This document shows, in pieces, positions 34,257-41,331 of a DNA stretch of 64,000 nucleotides (positions within the stretch are counted from its first letter, which is position 1; every line of letters begins with the position of its first letter). Below the pieces are notes generated by a model, which worked only from the letters and a program-made list of their open reading frames with translations, ran no database searches and was not told the origin of the DNA. The position numbers and the translations under genes are program-made. Origin of the DNA: Verrucomicrobiales bacterium (GTDB lineage: Bacteria; Verrucomicrobiota; Verrucomicrobiia; Verrucomicrobiales; V1-33); contig JAQGPJ010000041.1 of assembly GCA_028293125.1 (NCBI GenBank), positions 1 to 64,000 of the forward strand, written 5' to 3'.

Positions 34257-35306
34257 ATGCTTCCGTGGCTCAATCCCTCCCGTCCTCCGCTCTATCTCGC
34301 CCCCATGGCGGGCGTGACCGACGTGGTCTTCCGCCGCCTTTGCAAGGAGCTGGGCGCGGACGTCATGGTCACGGAGTTTGTCTCCAGCGAGGGCATCATC
34401 CGGCGAGACGACCGCACCCGGCACTACACGGAATTCGACGAGGGGCAGCGCCCCGTGGGCGTGCAGCTTTTCGGAGCCACTCCGGAGAACATGGCGGAGG
34501 CCGCCAAAAAAGTCGTGGACTGGAAGGCCCCGGATTTCATCGATCTCAATTTCGGCTGCCCTGTCAATAAGGTGGTCGCCAAAAACGGCGGCTCCTCCCT
34601 GCTCCGCGACTGCCCGCTGCTGACCGCCGTCGCCACGGCGGTGGCCAAGGCGGTCAGTGTTCCCGTCACTGCCAAGATCCGCATCGGGTGGGATGAGAAG
34701 TCCGTTAACGCCCCCCAAGTGGTCCGCCTGCTGGAGGACTGCGGCATCGCTGCGGTCACCATCCATGGCCGCACCCGCGCCCAGGGCTACAGCGGCCAGG
34801 CGAACTGGGAGGTCATCGCGGAGTGCGCCGAAGCCTCCCGCCTGCCCATCATCGGCAACGGCGACCTCGCCTGCGGGGCGGATGTGGAGCACCGCATGCG
34901 CACCACCAAAGTGCGCGGCCTCATGATCGGGCGCGCCGCCATGGGTTATCCCTGGGTTTTCCGCGAGGCCCGCCACTATCTGGAAACCGGCACCCAGCCC
35001 GAACCCGTCCCGGCGGAGGACCGCTGGGCCTTCATGCTGCGTCACTGCCGCCTGGCCATGGAGACCGGGCGGTTCATCAACGAGCGGGCCCTCGTCCAGT
35101 CCCTGCGTTCCCGCCTCATGGCCTACAGCAAGGGCCTTCCCGGCAGCCGTCTCCTCCGCACCCGCTTCTGCCACGTGCAGAGTATGATGGAGCTGGAGGA
35201 CATCGCGGCCTCCTGGATTGCCCGCACCGGGGAATTCGCCGGCATCCACGCTCAGGAGGCGCATCCTGACGAAACTGAGCCGGAAAACGCATTGGCGATA
35301 GTCTGA
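34257..35306 (+). CDS. dus: tRNA-dihydrouridine synthase
   Basis: 349 residues from the ATG giving 'MLPWLNPSRPPLYLAPMAGVTD'; the frame upstream to 33888 lies in the dprA gene and is not coding. Dus signatures: 'LAPMAGVTDVVFRRLCKELGADVMVTEFVSSEGI', 'IDLNFGCPVNKVVAKNGGSSLLRD' (catalytic Cys in NFGCP), 'TIHGRTRAQGYSGQANWEVI', 'IIGNGDLACGADV' and 'GLMIGRAAMGYPWVFREA'. It reduces uridine to dihydrouridine in tRNA with FMN. Closest in pattern to DusB, though the subtype cannot be fixed by eye. Confidence 0.93.
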   Translation: MLPWLNPSRPPLYLAPMAGVTDVVFRRLCKELGADVMVTEFVSSEGIIRRDDRTRHYTEFDEGQRPVGVQLFGATPENMAEAAKKVVDWKAPDFIDLNFGCPVNKVVAKNGGSSLLRDCPLLTAVATAVAKAVSVPVTAKIRIGWDEKSVNAPQVVRLLEDCGIAAVTIHGRTRAQGYSGQANWEVIAECAEASRLPIIGNGDLACGADVEHRMRTTKVRGLMIGRAAMGYPWVFREARHYLETGTQPEPVPAEDRWAFMLRHCRLAMETGRFINERALVQSLRSRLMAYSKGLPGSRLLRTRFCHVQSMMELEDIAASWIARTGEFAGIHAQEAHPDETEPENALAIV

Positions 35307-35322
35307 AACTTCTTCATAGGGA

Positions 35323-36063
35323 TCAACATGAGTTGGCACGCTTCCGCCAGCGCTGGAACGCGATCAGCCCAGGAATTGCGAAGAGTGCGGCCACGGCCAA
35401 AGCGATCATTGCCAGCCGCTGCGCCCCCAGAGTCCGGCGTTCCACGACCTTGCCAGTACGGAGATCAAATACCCAGGCATCCTGACATCCCAGATTCAGC
35501 CTCCATTCCGCCGCCCCGAAAGAGCGTTGGGCGGTGATGAAGGTGAGATAATTCCCGTGCGTCTCAAATTCCTCATACCAGTCAAGGTGCCAGTTCACGT
35601 TGGTGAGCTTGAAAAACACTTTTGATCTCAATCTGCCCAGTAATTGATGGCACCCATATTCGCGGATGGGTTTTCCCTGATGGAAAAAGGACAAGGCCGG
35701 CTCATCAGGATACTGCAAAGCGTGATCAAACACCACCGCCATGGAGTCCAAATCCGGCGAAACCCTCAAGTTTCTCTCATAGGCATACCAGTCCACCTGC
35801 CAGACCGGAGACAGAGTGCCCACCTCATAAACCCCGGATTTTAGGAAAACCTCGCTCAGCGCCAGTTCCCGCCCGTCCGGAAGTCTGAAGAGCTCATCCC
35901 AACGATTTTGGGGCTCTGATTTTCCCGTGGTCATCACCAGCAGGCGTTTGCAGTCGGCGGAAAGCTTGGCATAGGACTGCGACGAAGGAGTAAAAGCCGG
36001 AGCCATCGGCGCTCCGCCAAGCCATACGGCGATCACCAGCCAAATCCATTTATTGCTGCGCAT
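35323..36063 (-). CDS. Hypothetical exported protein with C-terminal anchor
   Basis: 246 residues, no family recognised. An N-terminal signal 'MRSNKWIWLVIAVWLGGAPMAPA' is followed by a soluble region rich in aromatic residues ('FFKLTNVNWHLDWYEEFETHGNYLTF'). A membrane helix near the end (about 218-238, 'LAMIALAVAALFAIPGLIAF') is followed by a basic tail, so the body is likely extracytoplasmic. Convergent with dus (16 bases between the stops). Confidence 0.6.
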   Translation of the reverse strand: MRSNKWIWLVIAVWLGGAPMAPAFTPSSQSYAKLSADCKRLLVMTTGKSEPQNRWDELFRLPDGRELALSEVFLKSGVYEVGTLSPVWQVDWYAYERNLRVSPDLDSMAVVFDHALQYPDEPALSFFHQGKPIREYGCHQLLGRLRSKVFFKLTNVNWHLDWYEEFETHGNYLTFITAQRSFGAAEWRLNLGCQDAWVFDLRTGKVVERRTLGAQRLAMIALAVAALFAIPGLIAFQRWRKRANSC

Positions 36064-36225
36064 GGGCCTTTTGCCAACCGCCTGATCTGAATGGCGGAGG
36101 ATAAGCCCATTCCCTACAAAAACCGCCTTTCGCTGGCAATCCTTTTCCGCCTTTCAGCCTATGGGAAAACGTGGAACCGCCTTGCACGCACAAAAGAAGT
36201 GCCTCCTGCCGGCTGCCGACTTGTT

Positions 36226-36375
36226 TCAGCCCCCACCCTCCCATGGCAGGCCGAGGGCATGCCAGCAGGACCTGAAGCTGTCCCTCACAATGCTGGCGAT
36301 CAATTCCAGATCCAGTGGACGGTGCGCGTCCAGCACAGCCTTCAGGCGGTCGATGTCCGGGAATTCCGTTCTCAC
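36226..36375 (-). pseudogene. Truncated Fic-protein N-terminal fragment
   Basis: A GTG-started frame of 49 residues, missed by simple length cut-offs. It reads 'FPDIDRLKAVLDAHRPLDLE' and continues 'LIASIVRDSF', matching the N-terminal helix of Fic proteins (pattern 'D-LKA-LD--RPL-PELVARI-E-L'), but it ends at TGA before any Fic motif. The frame is open further upstream into the end of pgsA. The rest of the 379-base gap 36064-36442 shows nothing else. Probably a dead remnant. Confidence 0.35.
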
Positions 36376-36442
36376 GTTTTGAAGCCGGAAGCGGGAGCGG
36401 CATTGAATGGTTCGGAGGCGGCGGTCCGTCCCCGGCCCGTCC

Positions 36443-37063
36443 TCACATCTCCGTCAGCACCACCTGCCGGTTTTTCCAGAAGTAGGCAAAGCCCGAGTAC
36501 AGCGTGGTGGCCAGGGTGATGCCCAGCAGGAGGGGATGCAGGTAGCGGAAGCCCAGTCCCGGCAGCTCAAACAGCGGACGGGCGAATGCCAGCGGCTGCT
36601 CGCGGGTGGCGAGGTAGACGAGCAGGTAGCAGGCAGTGACGATTTGCCAGATGGTCTTCTGCTTGCCCAGTTTGTCGGCGGCCAGCACCGCGCCCTTGGA
36701 GCCCGCCACCAGGCGCAGGCCGGTGACTAGGAATTCCCGCGCCAGAATGGCGATTACCAGCCAGCCGGGAATCAGCTGGCCGGTGGACAGCGGGGGGGGC
36801 GAGCCGGCGAAGGACTGGCCCATGAGGGTCACAAACGCCGCCGCCATCAGCACCTTGTCCGCCAGTGGGTCCATCAGCTTGCCGAAGGCGGTGACCAGAT
36901 TCCGCTCGCGGGCGATTTTGCCGTCCAGCCAGTCGGTGATGGAGGCCACCGCAAAAAGCGCCAGCCCGATGGTGAAGGCGTAGGCCCAGGGAACGGCCGT
37001 GACGGCGACAAAAACAACGGTGAGCGCCAAACGGGAGACCGTGAGCCGGTTGGGAAGATTCAT
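36443..37063 (-). CDS. pgsA: CDP-diacylglycerol--glycerol-3-phosphate 3-phosphatidyltransferase
   Basis: 206 residues, integral membrane. The N-terminus 'MNLPNRLTVSRLALT' is typical. The CDP-alcohol phosphotransferase motif is visible as 'SITDWLDGKIARERNLVTAFGKLMDPLADK' (D..DG..AR....G...D...D), with four to five membrane helices after it. It makes phosphatidylglycerol phosphate for membrane phospholipids. It lies 48 bases downstream of moaE on the same strand. The longer PgsA form with 'LAREFLVTGLRLVAG' is present. Confidence 0.93.
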   Translation of the reverse strand: MNLPNRLTVSRLALTVVFVAVTAVPWAYAFTIGLALFAVASITDWLDGKIARERNLVTAFGKLMDPLADKVLMAAAFVTLMGQSFAGSPPPLSTGQLIPGWLVIAILAREFLVTGLRLVAGSKGAVLAADKLGKQKTIWQIVTACYLLVYLATREQPLAFARPLFELPGLGFRYLHPLLLGITLATTLYSGFAYFWKNRQVVLTEM

Positions 37064-37111
37064 GAAGGGAGGAACAGGGTTTTGACAGGCGGTCAGAAAG
37101 TCGGGTATGGG

Positions 37112-37510
37112 TCAGGAGGGCTCCAGATAATCAGGATGCTTCCAGACAGGCACGGAAATTTTCAGCCGGCGGACATATTCGGCACAGAGGGCAAAGGATT
37201 CCGCGCTGTGCCTTCCGGCAACGGCAATGAGCAGGCTGGCGTCCCCGTTGGCCACAAATCCGGTCCGGTGGTGCAGCCGCAGCGGATGCGGTCCATAATC
37301 GACCTGCATTCCGGCAGCCAGCCGCTCCATCTCGCGCAGCGCCATGGAGTCGTAGGAGCTGTAGGTGATGCCGCGCAGGGGACGGCCGTTTTCGGAATCG
37401 CGCACCCGGCCGTAAAAGCAGACCTGAGCTCCCCACTCGCCGGAATCGGCAGGTGGGATTTCGGGCACCGGTTCAGGCCCAATGGTGATCAGAACAGACG
37501 CATTTTCCAT
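37112..37510 (-). CDS. moaE: Molybdopterin synthase catalytic subunit MoaE
   Basis: 132 residues from the ATG giving 'MENASVLITIGPEPVPE'; the longer frame to 37702 runs through the divergent gnd gene. MoaE features: 'AQVCFYGRVRDSENGRPLRGITYSSYDSMALREMERLA', 'PLRLHHRTGFVANGDASLLIAVAGRHSAESFALCAEYVRRLKISVPVWKHP'. It transfers sulfur from thiocarboxylated MoaD to precursor Z. The C-terminus is short (only 'DYLEPS' after WKHP), so the last active-site Lys of longer MoaE proteins may be absent. No moaD or other moa gene is adjacent. Confidence 0.88.
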   Translation of the reverse strand: MENASVLITIGPEPVPEIPPADSGEWGAQVCFYGRVRDSENGRPLRGITYSSYDSMALREMERLAAGMQVDYGPHPLRLHHRTGFVANGDASLLIAVAGRHSAESFALCAEYVRRLKISVPVWKHPDYLEPS

Positions 37511-37595
37511 TGCCAAGCCCTTCAGGAGGGACACGTTGCCCGCTCTCAAACTCCCGGTGCCCCCGGCCCGCAAGAGCGAATACCTTATCGAAAAT

Positions 37596-39023
37596 ATGAG
37601 CAAAAGTGACTTTGGACTGATCGGACTGGCCGTCATGGGCCAGAACCTGGTGCTGAACGTGGAAAGCCGCGGCTTCCAAGTCAGCGTGTACAACCGCACC
37701 ACCGCCGTGACTGATCAGTTCATCGCCGACAATCCGGAAAAGAAGCTGGTCGGCTGCCGCACGCTGGAGGATTTTGTCGAAAGCCTGTCCACGCCCCGCA
37801 AGATCCAGATCATGGTGAAGGCCGGTGCGGCCGTGGACGCCGTGATCGACTCCCTGGTCCCTCTGTTGAACAAGGGTGACATCATCATCGACGGCGGCAA
37901 CAGCCTCTACACTGACACCGAGCGCCGCGACGCCGACCTCAGCGAGATGGGTCTGCGCTTCATCGGCGCGGGCGTCTCCGGCGGTGAGGAGGGCGCGCTC
38001 AAGGGCCCGTCCATCATGCCCGGCGGCCCGCTCAGCACCTGGGAGGTGATGAAGCCCATTTTTGAAAGCATCTCCGCCAAGGTGAACGGCGAGCCCTGTG
38101 TCACCCACATCGGCCCCGGCGGCGCCGGCCACTATGTGAAGATGGTGCACAACGGCATCGAGTACGGCGACATGCAGCTCATCTGCGAGGCCTACAACAT
38201 CTTCAAGGCCGCCGGCTTCACCACCGACGAGATGGCCAAGGTCTTCACCGACTGGAACGACGGCGACCTGGAGTCCTACCTGATCCAGATCACCTCCAAA
38301 ATCTTCGCTGAGAAAGATGACGAAACCGGCCAGCCTATCGTGGACCTGATCGTGGACAAGGCCGGCCAGAAAGGCACCGGCCAATGGACCCTTCAAAACG
38401 CCGTGGAGAACGCCATCGTCATCTCCACCATCAACGCCGCCGTGGAGGCCCGCATCCTCAGCAGCCAGCGCAAACAGCGCCTCGCCGCAAGCAAGGAGCT
38501 CCATGGCCCGGAGGCCGCCATCAGCCTCGATAAGCAGGCGCTGGTGGACAAGGTGCATGACGCTCTTTTCGCCTCCAAAATCATCTCCTACGCCCAAGGG
38601 CTCGACCTTATCAAAACCATGGGCGAGAAGAAAAGCTGGGGTCTTGATCTCGGCAAAATCGCCGCCATCTGGCGCGGGGGCTGCATCATCCGCGCCAAGT
38701 TCCTCAACCGCATCACCGACGCCTACCGCGGCAATCCCGGGCTGACCAACCTGATGCTGGATCCCTTCTTCAAGGACCTGCTCAACAAATTCCAGCAGAA
38801 CTGGCGCGAGGTGGTGGCCATCGCCGTCACCAACGGCATTCCCGTCCCGGCCTTCAGCGCCTCCCTCGGCTACTACGACAGCTACCGCGCCGCCCGTCTG
38901 CCCGCCAACCTGCTTCAAGCCCAGCGCGATTTCTTCGGCGCCCACACCTACGAGCGCCTCGACAAGCCGGAGGGCAAGCCCTTCCACACCGAGTGGCCCG
39001 ACGTCGTCGAGGACGACGCCTGA
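37596..39023 (+). CDS. gnd: 6-phosphogluconate dehydrogenase, decarboxylating
   Basis: 475 residues from the ATG giving 'MSKSDFGLIGLAVMGQNLVLNVESRG'. Full-length family match: NADP loop GLAVMG, 'GDIIIDGGNSLYTDTERRDADL', 'GVSGGEEGALKGPSIMPGG', 'HIGPGGAGHYVKMVHNGIEYGDMQLICEAY' (catalytic Lys) and 'GTGQWTLQNAVENAI', with the C-terminal tail 'YERLDKPEGKPFHTEWPD'. It oxidises 6-phosphogluconate to ribulose 5-phosphate, the substrate of KdsD encoded at 9091. Divergent from moaE with 85 bases between, and followed by a strong terminator. Confidence 0.97.
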   Translation: MSKSDFGLIGLAVMGQNLVLNVESRGFQVSVYNRTTAVTDQFIADNPEKKLVGCRTLEDFVESLSTPRKIQIMVKAGAAVDAVIDSLVPLLNKGDIIIDGGNSLYTDTERRDADLSEMGLRFIGAGVSGGEEGALKGPSIMPGGPLSTWEVMKPIFESISAKVNGEPCVTHIGPGGAGHYVKMVHNGIEYGDMQLICEAYNIFKAAGFTTDEMAKVFTDWNDGDLESYLIQITSKIFAEKDDETGQPIVDLIVDKAGQKGTGQWTLQNAVENAIVISTINAAVEARILSSQRKQRLAASKELHGPEAAISLDKQALVDKVHDALFASKIISYAQGLDLIKTMGEKKSWGLDLGKIAAIWRGGCIIRAKFLNRITDAYRGNPGLTNLMLDPFFKDLLNKFQQNWREVVAIAVTNGIPVPAFSASLGYYDSYRAARLPANLLQAQRDFFGAHTYERLDKPEGKPFHTEWPDVVEDDA

Positions 39024-39093
39024 TCCGCTTCAGCGCCTTCACCAGCATTGGACTGGAAAGCGCATCCGGCTCAAAGATCATTCTTTTATTTCA

Positions 39094-39124
39094 AACCGGC
39101 TCTTTCATGGAGCCGGTTTTTTTT
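39094..39124 (+). terminator. Intrinsic terminator of gnd
   Basis: Perfect 9-bp stem AACCGGCTC / GAGCCGGTT, 7-base loop, then an unbroken T run to 39124. It may also act weakly for the convergent fic gene. Confidence 0.9.
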
Positions 39125-39166
39125 GCATCGGAATCCTTCCATGAAGTCCGGCAAATACCGGCAACC

Positions 39167-40228
39167 TCACAGGTCAGCTTCCCGTGTGTAGAAAACACCA
39201 CGGCCTTTTCCGTGGCGTGCAATCAATCCGGAATCCACCATCTCCGACATTTTCACTTTCAGAGTATTCCGGTTGGCTCCGGTGGCCGTGACGGCCTCGG
39301 AAAGTGTCACCTGCTGCCCGTCATCGAACAGGCGGAGCAGCGAGGCGATCAGCGGTGATCCGGATTCCAACCGCTTTTGCTCCAGCTGGATTTTCCGGTT
39401 CAGATTGTCCTTCTGACGCCCCAGGCAGCGCAGGAAAAACAGGAGCCATGGCTCCCAGTCCACGGAATCCGACCGCATGGCCGATTGGGTCTTTCTGAGT
39501 GCCCGGTAGTAAAACTCCTTGTTCTCCTCAATCACCGATTCCAGTGAGGAGTACGGCACATAGCTGTAACCGTGCCTGAGCAGCAGCAGGGTTGTCAGCA
39601 CACGGGAAAGCCGGCCATTGCCGTCCTGAAACGGATGGATGGCGAGGAACCAGACGACAAAAACGCCTGTGATCAGCAAAGGATGCAGAACCTGGTCGCG
39701 TTCCGCCTCCATCATCCAGTCGATCAGGCGCCTCATGGCCAGTGGTGTCTCAAACGGGGAGGCAGTCTCAAACACGATGCCCAGCTGCACACCGTCCGCG
39801 TCGAAAGCCGCCACATGGTTGTCCAGCGCTTTATAGTCTCCGCGGTGCCGGGCATCCTTGCCGGAATACTGGAGCAGGGTCCGATGAAGCTGCCGGATAT
39901 GGTTTTCCGTCACCGGAATGTGCTCGAAGGATTCAAAAACCACGTCCATTGCCGTCGCATATCCGGCAACCTCCTCCTCATCGCGGTTTTTGAATTCCTG
40001 GATGCTGATTCCCGCAAGAAGGGTGGCCACCTGCTGGTCGGTGAGCCGGCTGCCCTCAATGCGTGTGGACGATCCAATGCTTTCGATAGTGGCGATTTTC
40101 CGGAGTTGGGACAGCTGGTCGCGGGACAGCCGCCGGAATATCCTCCACTGCCCTCTGAAATCATCCAAAGAGGCGATCAGCTTCAGCATTTCCGGGGTGA
40201 TGCCGGGTTTTGGGACAAGATTCAGCAT
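39167..40228 (-). CDS. Fic family protein (class II, self-inhibited AMPylase type)
   Basis: 353 residues. An N-terminal inhibitory helix carries 'SSTRIEG' (S54-x3-E58-G59, the (S/T)xxxE(G/N) motif), which blocks ATP binding in class II Fic proteins. The catalytic motif HPFQDGNGRLSR starts at His198 and is complete. 'HRTLLQYSGKDARHRGDYKALDNHV' is the Fic flap region. A C-terminal winged helix ('QVTLSEAVTATGANRNTLKVKMSEMVDSGLI') suggests it can bind DNA and perhaps its own promoter. Expected activity is transfer of AMP to a target hydroxyl. No separate antitoxin gene is next to it, consistent with internal inhibition. Convergent with gnd. Confidence 0.92.
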   Translation of the reverse strand: MLNLVPKPGITPEMLKLIASLDDFRGQWRIFRRLSRDQLSQLRKIATIESIGSSTRIEGSRLTDQQVATLLAGISIQEFKNRDEEEVAGYATAMDVVFESFEHIPVTENHIRQLHRTLLQYSGKDARHRGDYKALDNHVAAFDADGVQLGIVFETASPFETPLAMRRLIDWMMEAERDQVLHPLLITGVFVVWFLAIHPFQDGNGRLSRVLTTLLLLRHGYSYVPYSSLESVIEENKEFYYRALRKTQSAMRSDSVDWEPWLLFFLRCLGRQKDNLNRKIQLEQKRLESGSPLIASLLRLFDDGQQVTLSEAVTATGANRNTLKVKMSEMVDSGLIARHGKGRGVFYTREADL

Positions 40229-40230
40229 GG

Positions 40231-40278
40231 GATATCCATTAAATATCCAATTATATCCATTTTCTATCCCATTATCAA
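40231..40278 (-). promoter_or_regulatory. fic promoter with helically phased TGGATA repeats
   Basis: Read on the minus strand: TTGATA (40278-40273), a 17-base spacer and TATAAT (40255-40250), a near-ideal sigma-70 promoter, with the ATG at 40228 about 21 bases after the -10. Four direct repeats TGGATA/GGGATA start at steps of 11, 10 and 11 bases and overlap the spacer, the -10 and the leader. The phasing on one face of the helix suggests an operator, plausibly for the Fic protein's own winged helix. Confidence 0.65.
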
Positions 40279-40721
40279 GCCGTCCAGTTCCCGGTTTCTG
40301 GCCATCCGGAAGCCCGCTGCGCCTTAAAACGGCAAAAACATTCCTTGAAATTTTTAAGATTCGGCGGACAGTGATGGCCTTCCAACAAGGAGGCCCCTAT
40401 GTTCACCGCACAAATATCCCCATTGGCATCAACGCTGTCTGAAAGCAGCGCTGGCCGGGGTTGTGCGGTTTGATGAGGGATCGGTAAACAGGAAAGCAGA
40501 AACAGATTTCCACGCGGGAGGAGGACCCCCGCCTGTTTTCCACCTCATCCGGCGGCACGCATTCAGGTCAGCGCGCACTCCGGCAAAACCGGGCACGATC
40601 GTGCCATGCCCGGAGGATGGACTTCCGCCCCTCTGACAAAACAGGGTGCGGCGGTCCGCTGAGATTCCATTTTGCCCCATCCAGGCTGAGCCGTGGACGG
40701 GGCACCCTTGTTTGACCTGAC
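40279..40721. other. Gap between fic and the RbfA-like gene; nothing recognised
   Basis: About 440 bases. Open frames here (for example minus 40743-40429) lack codon bias, conserved motifs or a plausible start. No tRNA-like fold, strong terminator or repeat seen. It presumably holds the promoter of the RbfA-like gene. Confidence 0.5.
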
Positions 40722-41159
40722 TTGAAAACACAACGCAAAGCATCCGTGAAGGAAATGAAACCCCTGTGCGCCGAACCGCACCCCGGGGACGGAATTCCCT
40801 CTCACATTCTCAAAAAACAACAGCAGCAGCTGGAACGCCCGACCGGGTCCTCCGGTGGGCGGGCCAATGCCCGGCACCAGCAATACTGCAAGGCCGTGCA
40901 GCGCTCCCTGGAGGGCGGCCTGGCCTCCGCCTGCGGGGACGAGCGGTTGAAGGATCTGATCATTCAATCCGTGGAGCCCATGCGCAGCGGTGCGCATCTG
41001 CTGGTCGTGGTGGCGGTGCCCGAGGTGGACCACAGCGCGATAGGCGCGCTGGAGCAGTCCCTTCAGAAAGCCGCCGGCCTGCTGCGCTCCGTGATCGCCA
41101 CGGAGATCCAGCGGAAACGCACCCCGCACCTGACCTTCAGAGTGGTGCCTGAAACCTGA
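40722..41159 (+). CDS. RbfA-like ribosome maturation factor
   Basis: 145 residues. Residues about 50-142 follow the RbfA (KH-type) pattern: 'QQYCKAVQRSLEGGLASACGDERLKDLIIQSVEPMRSGAHLLVVVAVPEV', then 'ALEQSLQKAAGLLRSVIATEIQRKRTPHLTFRVVPE', where 'AAGLLR--IA--I--KRTP-L-F' is the RbfA signature. The N-terminal 35 residues are Gln/Pro-rich and not part of the family; an internal ATG at 40755 may be the true start. RbfA normally sits by nusA-infB-truB; here it precedes an RtcB-type ligase gene, so it may be a specialised copy. RbfA aids 16S rRNA 5'-end processing on the 30S subunit. Confidence 0.65.
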   Translation: MKTQRKASVKEMKPLCAEPHPGDGIPSHILKKQQQQLERPTGSSGGRANARHQQYCKAVQRSLEGGLASACGDERLKDLIIQSVEPMRSGAHLLVVVAVPEVDHSAIGALEQSLQKAAGLLRSVIATEIQRKRTPHLTFRVVPET

Positions 41160-41331
41160 TAAACAACACTATTCAAACACTATGATGGCCGCCGCCCGCA
41201 CGGCTTCCCCTGTCCTCCCCATCACCGTTGGCCCTCCGGTCTTCGGTGCCGGCGGGCAGGAGAAAACCGGCGGGCGGCACAGCCATCCCCCCGATGCCGA
41301 AACGTCGGGGAACATCGAGATAAAACCAATC

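Noticed and set aside
37473-38987. 504-codon minus-strand open frame, Gly/Val-rich
   Set aside because: Antisense shadow of gnd, which is unmistakable.
40429-40743. 104-codon minus-strand open frame upstream of the RbfA-like gene
   Set aside because: No conserved sequence, odd composition, overlaps the start of the RbfA-like gene; considered noise. It was checked as a possible antitoxin for fic and does not resemble one.
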